DNA of 64,000 nucleotides from the NCBI RefSeq assembly GCF_018069755.1, contig NZ_JAGQDE010000014.1:79052-143051 (forward strand), in the 5' to 3' direction. A program made the position numbers and the translations under genes. Position 1 is the first letter of the stretch, and each line of letters begins with the position of its first letter. This DNA is from Ideonella aquatica. Its GTDB lineage: Bacteria > Pseudomonadota > Gammaproteobacteria > Burkholderiales > Burkholderiaceae_C. The notes under the pieces were generated by a model that was not told the origin of the DNA, made no database searches, and saw nothing but the letters and a program-made list of their open reading frames with translations. Shown piece by piece: positions 50,110 to 59,098 of this stretch.

Positions 50110-50565
50110 ATGAACTTCCCTCCCATCACGGGCCTCGACGGCGTCGTCATCCCTGACCACGCTGAATCGTTGGCCACGTCCCCCGTGCTCCTGGCCGGCA
50201 CCGCCCCTGGCGACGCCGAGACCATGGACATGTGGCAGTACTTCGTGGAGCACATCGACGAGTTCGAGGTGGCCAAGGCCATCGTCGATCACTTCGACAA
50301 CTGCCCGAAGGACTTGCACAGCGACAAGATCGACGTGGACGCCTTCGCGCTGTACCTGCGCGCGAAGATCACGCTCAAGCGCCAGGCGGTGGCCTATGCA
50401 ACCGCTCAGGCGGCCCTGACGAAGGCCCGCGAGCAATCGCGCGGCCTGCGTTCGGTGGTCCAGGCCTTTTGTCTGCACCTCGGCGCCCTGCGCCGTGCGT
50501 TGCTGGCTCAGCCCGAGGTGCTTGCGCTTCTGGCGGCCACGGCGGTCTACGTCGTCATGCGTTGA
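50110..50565 (+). CDS. hypothetical ICE protein with C-terminal hydrophobic segment
   Basis: The 151-residue product (ATG 50110, GGAG upstream) has an acidic N-terminal half (MDMWQYFVEHIDEFEVAKAI, CPKDLHSDKIDVDAFALYLR). A helical part follows, ending in a hydrophobic stretch (EVLALLAATAVYVVM) that may insert in the membrane as a tail anchor. Preceded by leader copy E. No family recognised. Confidence 0.6.
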   Translation: MNFPPITGLDGVVIPDHAESLATSPVLLAGTAPGDAETMDMWQYFVEHIDEFEVAKAIVDHFDNCPKDLHSDKIDVDAFALYLRAKITLKRQAVAYATAQAALTKAREQSRGLRSVVQAFCLHLGALRRALLAQPEVLALLAATAVYVVMR

Positions 50566-50708
50566 TCAAGGCTCCCCGCCGATGTCATGACTTGCCGAGC
50601 GATCCGAGGCCCTGGTGCCTCGGTCCTCGGCCCTCTTCTTCACCCATCAGGGGCGTTCGTCCCCTGCAGGGACGCACTCCGCCTGAGTTTCTCTATCGGA
50701 GATGCCCG

Positions 50709-51032
50709 ATGCGCCCTATTGATCTGGCCGCGACGCCGCTGCGCGCCCCCGTGGCCTTGTCACCGACCTTGTCCATCGAAGCCAATCGGCAAGCCTTCTG
50801 GCGTGCTTACCTGAGCTGGCAGTCCGATGCCGACGACGCTGATCTTGCGTTACTCGCCCAGGCCCTGGAGCCGCATGCCCAGCATGTCCGGCCCATCCAC
50901 CAGGCCATCGGCGCTGCGCTGCTGGATCCGTCGACGATGGACCTGCTGCCAATGGGCCTGCTGTGGCATCTGGAAAGTGCCGGCTGGAGAGTCGAGCGCA
51001 CCGCGCGACCGACCTTGCCGCTGGCAGCGTAG
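50709..51032 (+). CDS. small hypothetical ICE protein
   Basis: The 107-residue product has a helical core (EANRQAFWRAYLSWQSDADD, ADLALLAQALEPHAQHVRPI, MGLLWHLESAGWRVE). ATG 50709 follows a GGAG; another ATG at 50702 is out of frame. It lies between the copy-E gene and the adenine methylase, probably in one transcript. Confidence 0.5.
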   Translation: MRPIDLAATPLRAPVALSPTLSIEANRQAFWRAYLSWQSDADDADLALLAQALEPHAQHVRPIHQAIGAALLDPSTMDLLPMGLLWHLESAGWRVERTARPTLPLAA

Positions 51033-51126
51033 TGTCCACCTGGCGTCGCTGGTCGGCGCCCTCCTCTTGCCCACCGGGCCTCAGCGCCCGAGAGGCCCTG
51101 GGGTCCCTCTCCTTCGGAGTTGCCCC

Positions 51127-52233
51127 ATGGCCCTGATCTTCCCGCGCATCGCGCAGAACTTCATCAAGAACGGGTACTTCCCCACTGACAACGACACGCT
51201 CGCGCGCATCGCCGCCGCGCTGGATGGTCCACCGGAGCCTGTTCGCATCATCGACCCGTGCTGCGGCGAGGGCGCTGCACTGCTGGCCTTGAGCGAACAC
51301 CTGCAGTCCTGCGGCGCGGTGGTGAGCAGCTACGGCGTCGAGTTGGATGAAGAACGCGCCTGGCATGCCAAGTCTGTGCTCGGCACCGTCGCTCACGCGG
51401 ACGTGCACGAAGTGCGCATGACGGACCGCAGCTTCGGCCTGCTCTTCCTGAACCCGCCCTACGGAGACCTGGTGACCGATGCCGTCGGCTCAGGGGATCG
51501 CCCGGTGGGTCGCCTGCGCCACGAGAAGATTTTCTGCCGGCGCACGTTCAACCTCCTGCAGCCGGGCGGCATCCTGGTACTGATCGTTCCGTACTACGTG
51601 CTGGACCAGGAGCTGTCTTCCTTGATAGCCCGCCACTTCGAAGACGTGAGCGTCCACCTGGCGCCTGAGCAGCAGTTCAAGCAGTGCGTGGTGATGGGAC
51701 GCAAACATCGACCCTCCACACCGGACGCAGGCATCGTCAAGCGCCTTGTGGCCTTTGCTGCCGGCGACGACCAGCGCGAACTGCCCCAGACCTGGCCGAC
51801 AGAACCCTATGAGGTGCCGGCGATCAGGCCGGGCGATGAGTTCAACATGACCGTGGTTCGCCTGGATGCCCGTCAACTTCGCGCCGAGCTTGATGGCGGT
51901 CTGGCCAGGCACAGCTTGTGGCCAAGATTCGACCTGCACATGAAGCCCAGGTTGGGTGATATGCGGCCACCGCTGCGCGCGATGACCGACTGGCACCTGG
52001 CACTGGCGCTGGCGGCCGGACAGGTCTCTGGCGTCGTGACGTCGGAGGCAGGCCGCCGCTTGCTGGTCAAGGGCCGCACCCACAAGGTGAAGGACACCCA
52101 GGTGCTGACCGAGACGGCTGAGGACGGCTCGATCACCGAGACCCGTGTGCTTGTCGACCGCTTCGTCACGGTGATCCGCGGCCTTGATCTCACGCCTGGC
52201 GTGACCCTGGGCCAGATCGTGACGATCCAGTAG
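51127..52233 (+). CDS. DNA adenine methyltransferase-like ICE protein (DUF6094-like)
   Basis: The 368-residue product has the SAM-binding motif RIIDPCCGEGAALLALSEHL and the catalytic motif FLNPPYGDLVTDA, followed by FNLLQPGGILVLIVPYYVLD. It has no recognisable target-recognition domain; the C-terminal part is beta-rich. GGAG lies 5 bp before ATG 51127. ICE-borne orphan methylases protect the element against host restriction after transfer. Confidence 0.75.
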   Translation: MALIFPRIAQNFIKNGYFPTDNDTLARIAAALDGPPEPVRIIDPCCGEGAALLALSEHLQSCGAVVSSYGVELDEERAWHAKSVLGTVAHADVHEVRMTDRSFGLLFLNPPYGDLVTDAVGSGDRPVGRLRHEKIFCRRTFNLLQPGGILVLIVPYYVLDQELSSLIARHFEDVSVHLAPEQQFKQCVVMGRKHRPSTPDAGIVKRLVAFAAGDDQRELPQTWPTEPYEVPAIRPGDEFNMTVVRLDARQLRAELDGGLARHSLWPRFDLHMKPRLGDMRPPLRAMTDWHLALALAAGQVSGVVTSEAGRRLLVKGRTHKVKDTQVLTETAEDGSITETRVLVDRFVTVIRGLDLTPGVTLGQIVTIQ

Positions 52234-52331
52234 GCACTGGCCAGATCCTGGCAAGGCGCTGATTCGCATCCTCCCTGCCCACCTCCGGGTGGGTTTCCCC
52301 TGAGCCGGGTCGCTCCGCGATCCCCGCCCAG

Positions 52332-52532
52332 GGGGCTTTTTGAAGGCGTCGCACCCCGACCCCTTCAGAAAGCCCCTGTGGTGCCTTGCAGGCCTGATGT
52401 TTAGGCCTGCAGAGCTGATTCCCTACCCGTTGCTCGGGGATACGAGCCGCTGACGGCGTAACCGTCGCCACGAACGCACAGGCCTCCTGAGAAGTGCGGC
52501 CGCAGGCAGTTGCCCACCCGGCACTGCCTGCG
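52332..52532 (+). promoter_or_regulatory. structured leader RNA, copy F
   Basis: P1 is a 15-bp stem GGGGCTTTTTGAAGG/CCTTCAGAAAGCCCC with one G-U pair (52332-52376). P2 is TGCAGGCCT/AGGCCTGCA (52387-52411). P3 is GACGG/CCGTC (52452-52466). P4 is CGCAC/GTGCG around AGGCCTCCTGAGAA (52475-52498). P5 is CGCAGGCAGT/ACTGCCTGCG (52501-52532). It belongs with copy G to a second loop subtype (AGGCCTYCTGAGAA). Confidence 0.72.
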
Positions 52533-52623
52533 TGGGGGTTCGATCGAGAACTTGTCCCTGCCGGGCTCACCAGCCCGACGGGGAGGGTGATGCACGGCCC
52601 TCTTCATCCCGAAAGGAGTCACC

Positions 52624-53127
52624 GTGAATGCACCCCCCAAGCACCCGCCGGTAGGCGGGCAACCTGAAGGTGTCACTTCGGCATTGGCCGCTTACGTCCA
52701 TACCGCCAGGAGCACCGACATGATCGATCTGCGCTACCCCAAGCCACTCCATGCACCGCTGCAGGTTCACTCCCTGCTGGCGTTCTCTCAGCCTGAGGAA
52801 TCAGCGCTGCCGATCTGCGTTGCGATCTCTCTGGATCAGGTGGTTCTTCGCAGGCTCTTTGACCTGTGGAACACCCTGCTGATCCTGCAGGCCGACGAGA
52901 TCGGCGACTGGTCACTCAAGACCTCTGCGCAGCTCAGCTGTGACTGTGATGTCCCGCTGCCTGCCGTGCTCACGGTGGGTGCGACGGTCTATGCCAACGG
53001 TGAAGTGGAGTTCGCCGTGATGTTGGAAGGTGTTGATCAGCCTGCGAAGACCAGCGATCAACTGGACTTGAACAGCTTGCAGCGTGCCGAGACGGCGCGC
53101 CAGAGCCCATCAGGAGCCACACGATGA
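52624..53127 (+). CDS. hypothetical ICE protein
   Basis: The 167-residue product starts at GTG 52624 behind AAAGGAG. After a short Pro-rich lead it has beta-rich sequence (LHAPLQVHSLLAFSQPEESA, VAISLDQVVLRRLFDLWNTL, VLTVGATVYANGEVEFAVML). Its stop overlaps the next start (ATGA), coupling the two genes. Preceded by leader copy F. Unknown function. Confidence 0.55.
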   Translation: MNAPPKHPPVGGQPEGVTSALAAYVHTARSTDMIDLRYPKPLHAPLQVHSLLAFSQPEESALPICVAISLDQVVLRRLFDLWNTLLILQADEIGDWSLKTSAQLSCDCDVPLPAVLTVGATVYANGEVEFAVMLEGVDQPAKTSDQLDLNSLQRAETARQSPSGATR

Positions 53128-53447
53128 GCCAGCACTACTTCAGCACACAGCGCCAGGGTGAAGCTGTCACCGTCCTGCTGGGCTGGGACCGACCACTCGG
53201 CCACTTCTTCATGGTGGTGGAGCGAGACGATCCCCGGCCGGACCAGGAGGACTACCTCTACGTCAACCTCGACGAGCCGAACGCCTTTGAGCTGGACCTG
53301 GACTTCTTCCAGGCCAAGCTGACGGAGCTGGGCATCTCGGTTCCTCCCGAGATGTTTGAGCAGGTCTATCTGGACCAGGTCTTCTCAACGGGCAACCGGC
53401 GAGTGACCTACCAGGCCGACGGTCAGTTCGAAAGCGCATCGATCTAG
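53124..53447 (+). CDS. hypothetical ICE protein
   Basis: The 107-residue product has a beta-rich fold with LGWDRPLGHFFMVVERDDPR, DYLYVNLDEPNAFELDLDFF and PEMFEQVYLDQVFSTGNRRV. I recall related conserved hypotheticals in conjugative elements but no function. Translationally coupled to the upstream gene. Confidence 0.6.
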   Translation: MSQHYFSTQRQGEAVTVLLGWDRPLGHFFMVVERDDPRPDQEDYLYVNLDEPNAFELDLDFFQAKLTELGISVPPEMFEQVYLDQVFSTGNRRVTYQADGQFESASI

Positions 53448-53546
53448 CGCGAGACAGGCTGCCGGCCGGCCCAGGGCTGGCCAGCCGTCTTCCTCTTGAA
53501 CACAGCTGCCCAGTGGCAGCGACTTCGTCTATGGAAAGGACCCATC

Positions 53547-54137
53547 ATGATTTCGCATCCCAAAGGGTTGTCGGACAACCTCCTTGAAGATCTGCTGCTG
53601 GCCGGTGCCCGCGGCCTGCACGCGGCCACAGCCAGTACCTGCGCGGAAGTCATGCCGCGCTACAGCTGCACGCCTCAGTATCGGCGTGCGGCCCTCGCCA
53701 GCCTGATGAGCTGCGCACGCGAACTCCTCGTGCGCCAGGCCGCCAAGGATCTGCGGCACAAGCCCCATCTGACGTCGCCGTCGGATGTGGGGACCTACCT
53801 CGTCCAGCACTTCGAGGGCTATGACTTCGAGGCCTTCGTCGTGATGTTCCTTGACGCCCAGCACCGCCTGATCGCGATCGAGGAGATGTTCCGGGGCACG
53901 CTGACACAGACCTCGGTCTACCCGAGGGAAGTGGTCAAGCGGGCGCTGGCCCATGGCGCTGGCGCCGTGATCCTGTCGCACAACCACCCCTCGGGCAGCC
54001 TGGAGCCGTCCCGCGCGGACGAGCACCTGACCCAGGCCCTCAAGTCAGCCTTGGCGCTGGTCGACGTGCGCGTTCTGGACCACGTCGTGGTCGGCGCCAG
54101 CGGACACCGCTCCATGGCTGAACGCGGCCTGATCTGA
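53547..54137 (+). CDS. radC: RadC-like JAB/MPN-domain protein
   Basis: The 196-residue product has the RadC JAB domain: [60 protein letters not shown] (the HxHPSG...D metal site), and [20 protein letters not shown]. The N-terminal helix-hairpin-helix of chromosomal RadC is replaced by an unrelated helical segment. Element-borne radC genes are often coupled with antirestriction functions. GGAAAGGA precedes ATG 53547. Confidence 0.82.
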   Translation: MISHPKGLSDNLLEDLLLAGARGLHAATASTCAEVMPRYSCTPQYRRAALASLMSCARELLVRQAAKDLRHKPHLTSPSDVGTYLVQHFEGYDFEAFVVMFLDAQHRLIAIEEMFRGTLTQTSVYPREVVKRALAHGAGAVILSHNHPSGSLEPSRADEHLTQALKSALALVDVRVLDHVVVGASGHRSMAERGLI

Positions 54138-54153
54138 TCGTTCATCTCACTGC

Positions 54154-54179
54154 CGCCAGGCGGGTTCTCCCGCCTGGCG
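54154..54179 (+). terminator. 11-bp GC hairpin after radC
   Basis: CGCCAGGCGGG pairs with CCCGCCTGGCG around TTCT, 17 bp after the radC stop. No T-run follows, so it may attenuate or protect the mRNA end rather than terminate strictly. Confidence 0.4.
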
Positions 54180-54215
54180 CGGGAGCCCGCCTCCACTTCA
54201 AACCTGGAGGTTCTC

Positions 54216-54881
54216 ATGTTCGTTCTCGAACAACAGTCGGACGTGTTTGTCGACGCGCTCGTCGCCGACCATCGCTCCCAAATGCTCTTCCTCTCGGTCT
54301 ATGGCCGGGACACCTCGATCCAGCAGCTCATGGCGCGGCTTCATCAGCGGCCAGACCAGGGCGGTGTAGACGATCTGACCCTGCAGGATCCCGCTTCGCG
54401 CGCCGAGGTGATGCGGGTTCTGGTAGGCGATCCAGCGCGCTTGGACAAGATCACCGGACGCCTGCCGCGATCGGGTCTGCTCGGCAATCTGCTCCACGCC
54501 TGGATCTTCGATCCGACGCTGCTCAAAATCGATCCAGCCACCGGCTCGGGTTGGCTGCTGGAACACCTGCAAGGCGACTGGCCCAAAGGTCACCAAGCCG
54601 CCCATGAAGCCGCACAGGCCTGGCGAATGATCCAGGAGCTGTCACCGGTGCCGCTGCTGGACCACTGGATGCTGACGGTGCTCGCGCACCTGCAGACGGT
54701 CCAGGCACTCGTGAGGCCTGCCAGCGCCGGTCCCGTGTCCGCCTTGCGGATCGAGTTGCCGCAGGACTTCATGTCCTGGGTGTCGGAGCAAGTCCGCCAT
54801 GGCCTGCTGCCTGAGACGGCCCCTTCTGCTCGTCAAGGAGTCGCTACACCTGGACAGGTGGCGCTGTTCCATGCCGCCTGA
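54216..54881 (+). CDS. hypothetical ICE protein
   Basis: The 221-residue product from ATG 54216 (GGAGG upstream) has an N-terminal mixed domain (MFVLEQQSDVFVDALVADHR, MLFLSVYGRDTSIQQLMARL), DPARLDKITGRLPRSGLLGN, and a helical C-terminus (LLDHWMLTVLAHLQTVQALV). No catalytic motif is seen. It overlaps nothing and the following small gene starts 7 bp after its stop. Confidence 0.55.
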   Translation: MFVLEQQSDVFVDALVADHRSQMLFLSVYGRDTSIQQLMARLHQRPDQGGVDDLTLQDPASRAEVMRVLVGDPARLDKITGRLPRSGLLGNLLHAWIFDPTLLKIDPATGSGWLLEHLQGDWPKGHQAAHEAAQAWRMIQELSPVPLLDHWMLTVLAHLQTVQALVRPASAGPVSALRIELPQDFMSWVSEQVRHGLLPETAPSARQGVATPGQVALFHAA

Positions 54882-54888
54882 GGTGCCC

Positions 54889-55089
54889 ATGGCCACGTTG
54901 GACCACCTGAGCTTTGAGCAGGCCTGCGCGAAAGCCTCGGCACGCGCCCGGCGGTCTGGGCAGGAGCGCTACGTCGTTCACGAAGGTGATGGCACCTACG
55001 CCGTCGCCTGCGAGGACGACCTGGACACCTGGTGGCTCGGCGCCACCGTGCTCGCTGCCTTCGATGCCGACGGCTGTCGTCTCGACTGA
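54889..55089 (+). CDS. small hypothetical ICE protein
   Basis: The 66-residue product reads MATLDHLSFEQACAKASARA then GTYAVACEDDLDTWWLG. ATG 54889 has GAGG at good spacing; ATG 54871 is in frame but inside the previous gene. Small acidic protein of unknown role. Confidence 0.5.
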   Translation: MATLDHLSFEQACAKASARARRSGQERYVVHEGDGTYAVACEDDLDTWWLGATVLAAFDADGCRLD

Positions 55090-55184
55090 CCCACTGGGCT
55101 GCGCCCCTGTCTCTTCCTCCCCCGCAGGGCCTGCCTCAACCGAGGCGGGCCTTGCCCCTTCTTGTTTCCTCTGCTGGAGATGCC

Positions 55185-57488
55185 ATGTCTGATACCGATC
55201 TGATCGAACAGCCCGCCACCGCAAGTGCGGGTGAGTCCATGTCCATTGGCGACTTCGTGCGGGAGTACCGCAGCAGCCTCGTCGATGCCGTCCGAGTCCA
55301 GAACCCGCCGATCTACGATGGGCAGCAGAGCCCGTCGCTCAATGCCATGCTGGACCAGCTGACCCGGGCACCATTTGCTGCGCAGCGGGACGTCGTGCAT
55401 GCGGTCTGCCGACTCCTCGTCGATGCTGGCCACCCTTCCGCCGTGATCAACGCCGAGATGGGGACCGGCAAGACGATGATGGCCATCGCCACGGCCTGGC
55501 TGATGCACCACCTGGGTTTCCCACGCACGCTGGTGATCTGCCCTCCCCACCTGGTCTACAAGTGGCGGCGCGAGATCAAGCAGACGGTGCCCGGCGCCAC
55601 GGTCTGGATCCTTAACGGTCCGGATACCCTGAAGAAGCTCCTGCAACTGCGTCTGGTCAGTGGCCGCGCTGCGGCCCCTGAGTTCTACGTCATGGGCCGT
55701 GTGCGCATGCGCATGGGCTTCAACTGGGTGCCGGTTTTTGTGAAGCGGCGACTGATCGACCTGGAGATGATCGGCCCGGAGCGTCTGGCCAAGGCCACGT
55801 CCTCTGTGGCTGCCTGTCCGGATTGCTACGAGCCGATCACCGTGCCAGACACCGATGGCACGGACCGGCCGCTTGCTCCTGAGGAGGCCTCGTCGCGGCT
55901 CAATGTCCGCCAGATGCGCTGCGCGCATTGCCATGCCGCGCTGTGGTCGCTCGTTCGTCCTGGCACGGCACCGAGGACCCGGCGCGAGATCCTGAAGGAC
56001 TCCATCACCCAGCTGCCCACCATCGGGGACAAGACGGCCGACAAGCTGATCGACGCCTTCGGGGAGGACATGCTCGGCGGGATGCTGGAAGACAACGTCT
56101 ACGAGTTCATCAACCTGATGGACGACCGGGGCGATCTGTTCTTCAGTGACCGGCAGGCGCGGCGCATGGAGCGGGCCATGGCCAACATGGAGTTCTCGTT
56201 TGGTCAGGGAGGCTACCAGCCCACCGAGTTCATCAAGCGCTACCTGCCCAGGGGCTTTTTCGGATTGATGGTGGCAGATGAGGGCCACGAGTTCAAGAAC
56301 GACGGCAGCGCCCAAGGTCAAGCCTTCGGTGTGCTGGCCAGCCAGTGCCGCAAGACGCTGTTGCTGACGGGCACGCTGATGGGCGGCTATGCCGATGACC
56401 TGTTCTACCTGCTGTTCCGGATGAACCCGGCGGCCATGGTCCACGACGGCTTTCGGTACCAGCGAGGTTCACTGGGATCGGCGAGCTGGGCATTCATGCG
56501 CACCCACGGCGTGGTCAAGGACATCTACAAGACCAGCAGTGCAGCGGACGAACGATCGCACCGAACGGCCAAAGGAAAGAGCGTGACGCATCGCGAAGCC
56601 AAGGCACCCGGGTTCGGACCACTGGGCGTGATGCGCTACGTGCTGCCCTGCACGGCCTTTTTGAAGCTCAGGGAGATCGGCGGCAATGTGCTGCCTCCCT
56701 ACGACGAGTTCTACACCGGTGTGCCCATGACGCCGGAGCAGGAAGCGGCCTACCGCGGACTGGCGAACTCATTGAAGGAGGCGCTGCGACAGGCGCTGCG
56801 GGCCGGCGACCAGAGTCTTCTGGGGGTCGTGCTCAATGCGCTTCTGGCGTGGCCGGACTGCTGTTTCCGTCCGGAGACCGTGCTGCACCCGCACCGCAAG
56901 ACCACGCTGGCCAGCGTACCGGCCTTGTTCGATGAGCTCACCCCCATGCCCAAGGAGCGCAAGCTGCTGGCGCTGTGTCGGAAGGCCAAGCGAGCTGGAC
57001 GGCGCGCCCTGGTCTACACCGTCTACACGGGGACCCGAGACACCTCGGCGCGGCTCAAGGCTCTGCTGGAGGCTGAAGGTTTCAAGGTCGCGGTGCTGCG
57101 GGCCGGCGTCGAGGCAGCCAAGCGCGAAGACTGGCTGATGGAACAGGTCGACCGCCAGGTCGATGTGATCGTGACCAACCCGGAGCTGGTGAAGACCGGC
57201 CTGGACATGCTGGAGTTCCCCACCATCGTGTTCATGCAGTCGGGCTACAACGTCTACACCTTGCAGCAAGCCAGCCGGCGCTCGTGGCGCATTGGCCAGC
57301 GGGTCAACGTCGAGGTGCATTTCCTCGGCTACGAGGGATGCGCCCAGATGGAGTGCCTGTCCCTGATGGCCAAGAAGATCTCGGTGTCGCAGTCCACCTC
57401 TGGCGACATGCCGGACTCCGGCCTGGATGTCCTCAATCAGTCGGGAGACTCGATTGAGGTGGCGCTGGCCAAGCAGTTGCTGGCCTGA
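55185..57488 (+). CDS. SNF2/DEAD-like helicase with internal zinc ribbon
   Basis: The 767-residue product has Walker A NAEMGTGKTMMAIATAWLMH, motif Ia LVICPPHLVYKWRREIKQTV, and a four-cysteine ribbon (CPDCYEPI and CAHCHAALW, about residues 210-250). It also has a DEGH box (MVADEGHEFKNDGSAQGQAF), LLTGTLMGGYADDL, and a C-terminal helicase half ending in QQASRRSWRIGQRVNVEVHF. Histidine-type DEGH with SNF2-like motif VI marks a family seen in large ICEs and plasmids. Probably acts in element replication or repair. Confidence 0.72.
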   Translation: MSDTDLIEQPATASAGESMSIGDFVREYRSSLVDAVRVQNPPIYDGQQSPSLNAMLDQLTRAPFAAQRDVVHAVCRLLVDAGHPSAVINAEMGTGKTMMAIATAWLMHHLGFPRTLVICPPHLVYKWRREIKQTVPGATVWILNGPDTLKKLLQLRLVSGRAAAPEFYVMGRVRMRMGFNWVPVFVKRRLIDLEMIGPERLAKATSSVAACPDCYEPITVPDTDGTDRPLAPEEASSRLNVRQMRCAHCHAALWSLVRPGTAPRTRREILKDSITQLPTIGDKTADKLIDAFGEDMLGGMLEDNVYEFINLMDDRGDLFFSDRQARRMERAMANMEFSFGQGGYQPTEFIKRYLPRGFFGLMVADEGHEFKNDGSAQGQAFGVLASQCRKTLLLTGTLMGGYADDLFYLLFRMNPAAMVHDGFRYQRGSLGSASWAFMRTHGVVKDIYKTSSAADERSHRTAKGKSVTHREAKAPGFGPLGVMRYVLPCTAFLKLREIGGNVLPPYDEFYTGVPMTPEQEAAYRGLANSLKEALRQALRAGDQSLLGVVLNALLAWPDCCFRPETVLHPHRKTTLASVPALFDELTPMPKERKLLALCRKAKRAGRRALVYTVYTGTRDTSARLKALLEAEGFKVAVLRAGVEAAKREDWLMEQVDRQVDVIVTNPELVKTGLDMLEFPTIVFMQSGYNVYTLQQASRRSWRIGQRVNVEVHFLGYEGCAQMECLSLMAKKISVSQSTSGDMPDSGLDVLNQSGDSIEVALAKQLLA

Positions 57489-57493
57489 GGCTC

Positions 57494-57531
57494 GGGCCGT
57501 GGAGGAACCATCCCCACGGCCCTCCTCTTTT
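57494..57531 (+). terminator. intrinsic terminator after the helicase gene
   Basis: GGGCCGTGG (57494-57502) pairs with CCACGGCCC (57514-57522), followed by TCCTCTTTT. It begins 6 bp after the stop and also separates the convergent gene. Confidence 0.7.
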
Positions 57532-57543
57532 CACGGCGCCGGC

Positions 57544-57957
57544 TCACCTGCCGGCCCTGGCCAGGAGCGCTTGCCCTTGCAGCGCCCGGCTTCTTGCCGG
57601 CGGCGCCGCGCTGTCACCCCACATCTGCTGTCGGACCGTGGCTTGCCAGGGCAGTCGGTGAACGATGGCATTGAGGAGGAGGATCTGCTCGCGCTCAGCC
57701 AACGTGCAGCCGTCATTCCCCAGCACCTTGGTGTTCGTTACGATGTTCATCGGTGCCAAGAGCAACAGGATCTCGCCATGCGTCACCCAGTCCCAGCCAA
57801 GGTGAACGTCGCCCGAGCGCCACAGCGTGAAACCGTGGGGTATTTCGGCGTCCGGGTCGTCAGGATTCACGTCGGTGTCGACATGATTGAATTCAAGCTG
57901 GAAGAGGGTTTCAGCATAGGTGTTGAGGTCGCTCTTGGCGAAGGCAAGTAGGTTCAA
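57544..57957 (-). CDS. hypothetical protein on the minus strand
   Basis: From TTG 57957, behind a strong AGGAAGGA site, the product has 137 residues. Its body is LNLLAFAKSDLNTYAETLFQ, LEFNHVDTDVNPDDPDAEIP, HGFTLWRSGDVHLGWDWVTH and GEILLLLAPMNIVTNTKVLG. An ATG at 58113 would lengthen it into the divergent LuxR gene without a good ribosome site. It is the only minus-strand gene of the right block. No family is recognised. Divergent to the LuxR solo, it may be regulated by it. Confidence 0.5.
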   Translation of the reverse strand: MNLLAFAKSDLNTYAETLFQLEFNHVDTDVNPDDPDAEIPHGFTLWRSGDVHLGWDWVTHGEILLLLAPMNIVTNTKVLGNDGCTLAEREQILLLNAIVHRLPWQATVRQQMWGDSAAPPARSRALQGQALLARAGR

Positions 57958-58076
57958 GGAATTTCCTTCCTGATGTCCTGTGGTTTGTGGCCACGGTCTG
58001 GGCAGATTGCTTGACAATTCGACCTCGGTCAACCCGCCCGAGTAGGTAGGGCGGTTCGCCTTTGTGGGAGTTCGCG

Positions 58077-58790
58077 GTGCTTTTTTCCGACTTTTTGCAG
58101 CTGGCAAGGTCATCCTCGATTGCTGAGTTGCAAGAACGCCTTGTTGCGTTTGCACACGACTTCCAGTTTGCAACCATCACCGCCGTTCTGGTCGTGGAGA
58201 AGCCCGTCGGCCCGCCGGCTTTTCGGTCGATAGGCAATACGCCGGAAGGTTTCCTGAAGGCGTACACGAACGTGGCGTCCTCACGCCGCGATCCGGTGCT
58301 GGCCGCGCTCAAACGGGTCAGTACACCGGTGCTGTGGGACCGCCGGACGTACGAGGAGGCGGGTGCCCACGATCTGTTCGAGGAGCAGTCCGCATGGGGC
58401 TATCGGCATGGCGTGGCCATTGCCACCCACCTGCCCAACGGCCAGCATCTGCTCGTGGGCGTGGACCGGTCGGATCCTCTGCCCAACTCCGACGCCGAGC
58501 TGACCCGGCTGATTGCAGACCTCCAGCTCACGCTCGCCTACGCCCAGGACGCCGCCGTCAGGCTGCTGGGCGTGGAGGCGGCCCCGGTCAGCACCTTGAC
58601 CCCCCGCGAAGTCGAAATCCTGAAGTGGACGATGGAGGGCAAGTCAACCTGGGAGATCGGTCAAATACTCTCGATCTCGGCCAACACGGTCAAGTTCCAT
58701 TTGAAGAACGTTACCGCCAAGCTCGACTGCGCCAGCAAGCACACCGCAGCAGTCAAAGCATCTCGCTTGGGATTGTTGGACCCACGCTAG
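58077..58790 (+). CDS. LuxR-family regulator (solo), third copy
   Basis: The 237-residue product has an autoinducer-binding-type domain (LQERLVAFAHDFQFATITAV, PVLWDRRTYEEAGAHDLFEE, WGYRHGVAIATHLPNGQHLL) and a typical HTH (LTPREVEILKWTMEGKSTWE, ISANTVKFHLKNVTAKLDCA). GTG 58077 has GGGAG at ideal spacing; a TTG at 58062 is possible. It resembles the first LuxR gene at 16486 (WDRRTYEEAG against WGRKTYEQAG), so both probably share ancestry. No LuxI partner is present. Confidence 0.78.
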   Translation: MLFSDFLQLARSSSIAELQERLVAFAHDFQFATITAVLVVEKPVGPPAFRSIGNTPEGFLKAYTNVASSRRDPVLAALKRVSTPVLWDRRTYEEAGAHDLFEEQSAWGYRHGVAIATHLPNGQHLLVGVDRSDPLPNSDAELTRLIADLQLTLAYAQDAAVRLLGVEAAPVSTLTPREVEILKWTMEGKSTWEIGQILSISANTVKFHLKNVTAKLDCASKHTAAVKASRLGLLDPR

Positions 58791-58793
58791 GAC

Positions 58794-58809
58794 CTACCTA
58801 GTTGGGTAG
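58794..58809 (+). promoter_or_regulatory. candidate LuxR-type operator (dyad)
   Basis: CTACC (58794-58798) and GGTAG (58805-58809) form a dyad a few bases after the LuxR stop. It lies 70 bp upstream of a 20-codon ORF that ends before a terminator. LuxR dimers bind dyads of about this size. Confidence 0.4.
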
Positions 58810-58879
58810 TGCACCGGTGGGCACCGAATTGATGTAATTCACCCCATGCCCGGTTCGGGATTAACTCTGTGAGGGTGAA

Positions 58880-58942
58880 ATGGATCTGTTTGCAATCATC
58901 ATGGAATATCTCTGCGACCTTCCCCGCGGTGGGGGCTGGTAA
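58880..58942 (+). CDS. 20-residue micro-ORF downstream of the LuxR solo
   Basis: GAGGGTGAA immediately precedes ATG 58880, and the ORF encodes MDLFAIIMEYLCDLPRGGGW before TAA. It lies between a dyad at 58794 and an intrinsic terminator at 59015, so it fits a self-contained short transcript of roughly 200 nt. It could encode a small peptide or be part of a regulatory RNA. Too short for family assignment. Confidence 0.35.
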   Translation: MDLFAIIMEYLCDLPRGGGW

Positions 58943-59014
58943 ACAGAATAACCAACCTGTGGCGCAGGGAGAAACCGCCGAATCCCTCCTCCTGGCATCG
59001 CGCCAGGAACATTT

Positions 59015-59050
59015 GCCCGGCGAGTTGAATACTTGTCCGGGCCTCTTTTT
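59015..59050 (+). terminator. intrinsic terminator
   Basis: GCCCGG (59015-59020) pairs with CCGGGC (59037-59042), followed by CTCTTTTT. It closes the short unit downstream of the third LuxR gene, 49 bp before the next gene starts. Confidence 0.6.
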
Positions 59051-59098
59051 CTTGGGCTGACGTCGACTGGGAAAATAGAGTTGAACTCTACGATTTCG

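Noticed and set aside
57427..57951. Plus-strand frame across the end of the helicase and the following gap
   Set aside because: It runs through an intrinsic terminator and antisense to a gene with a better ribosome site.
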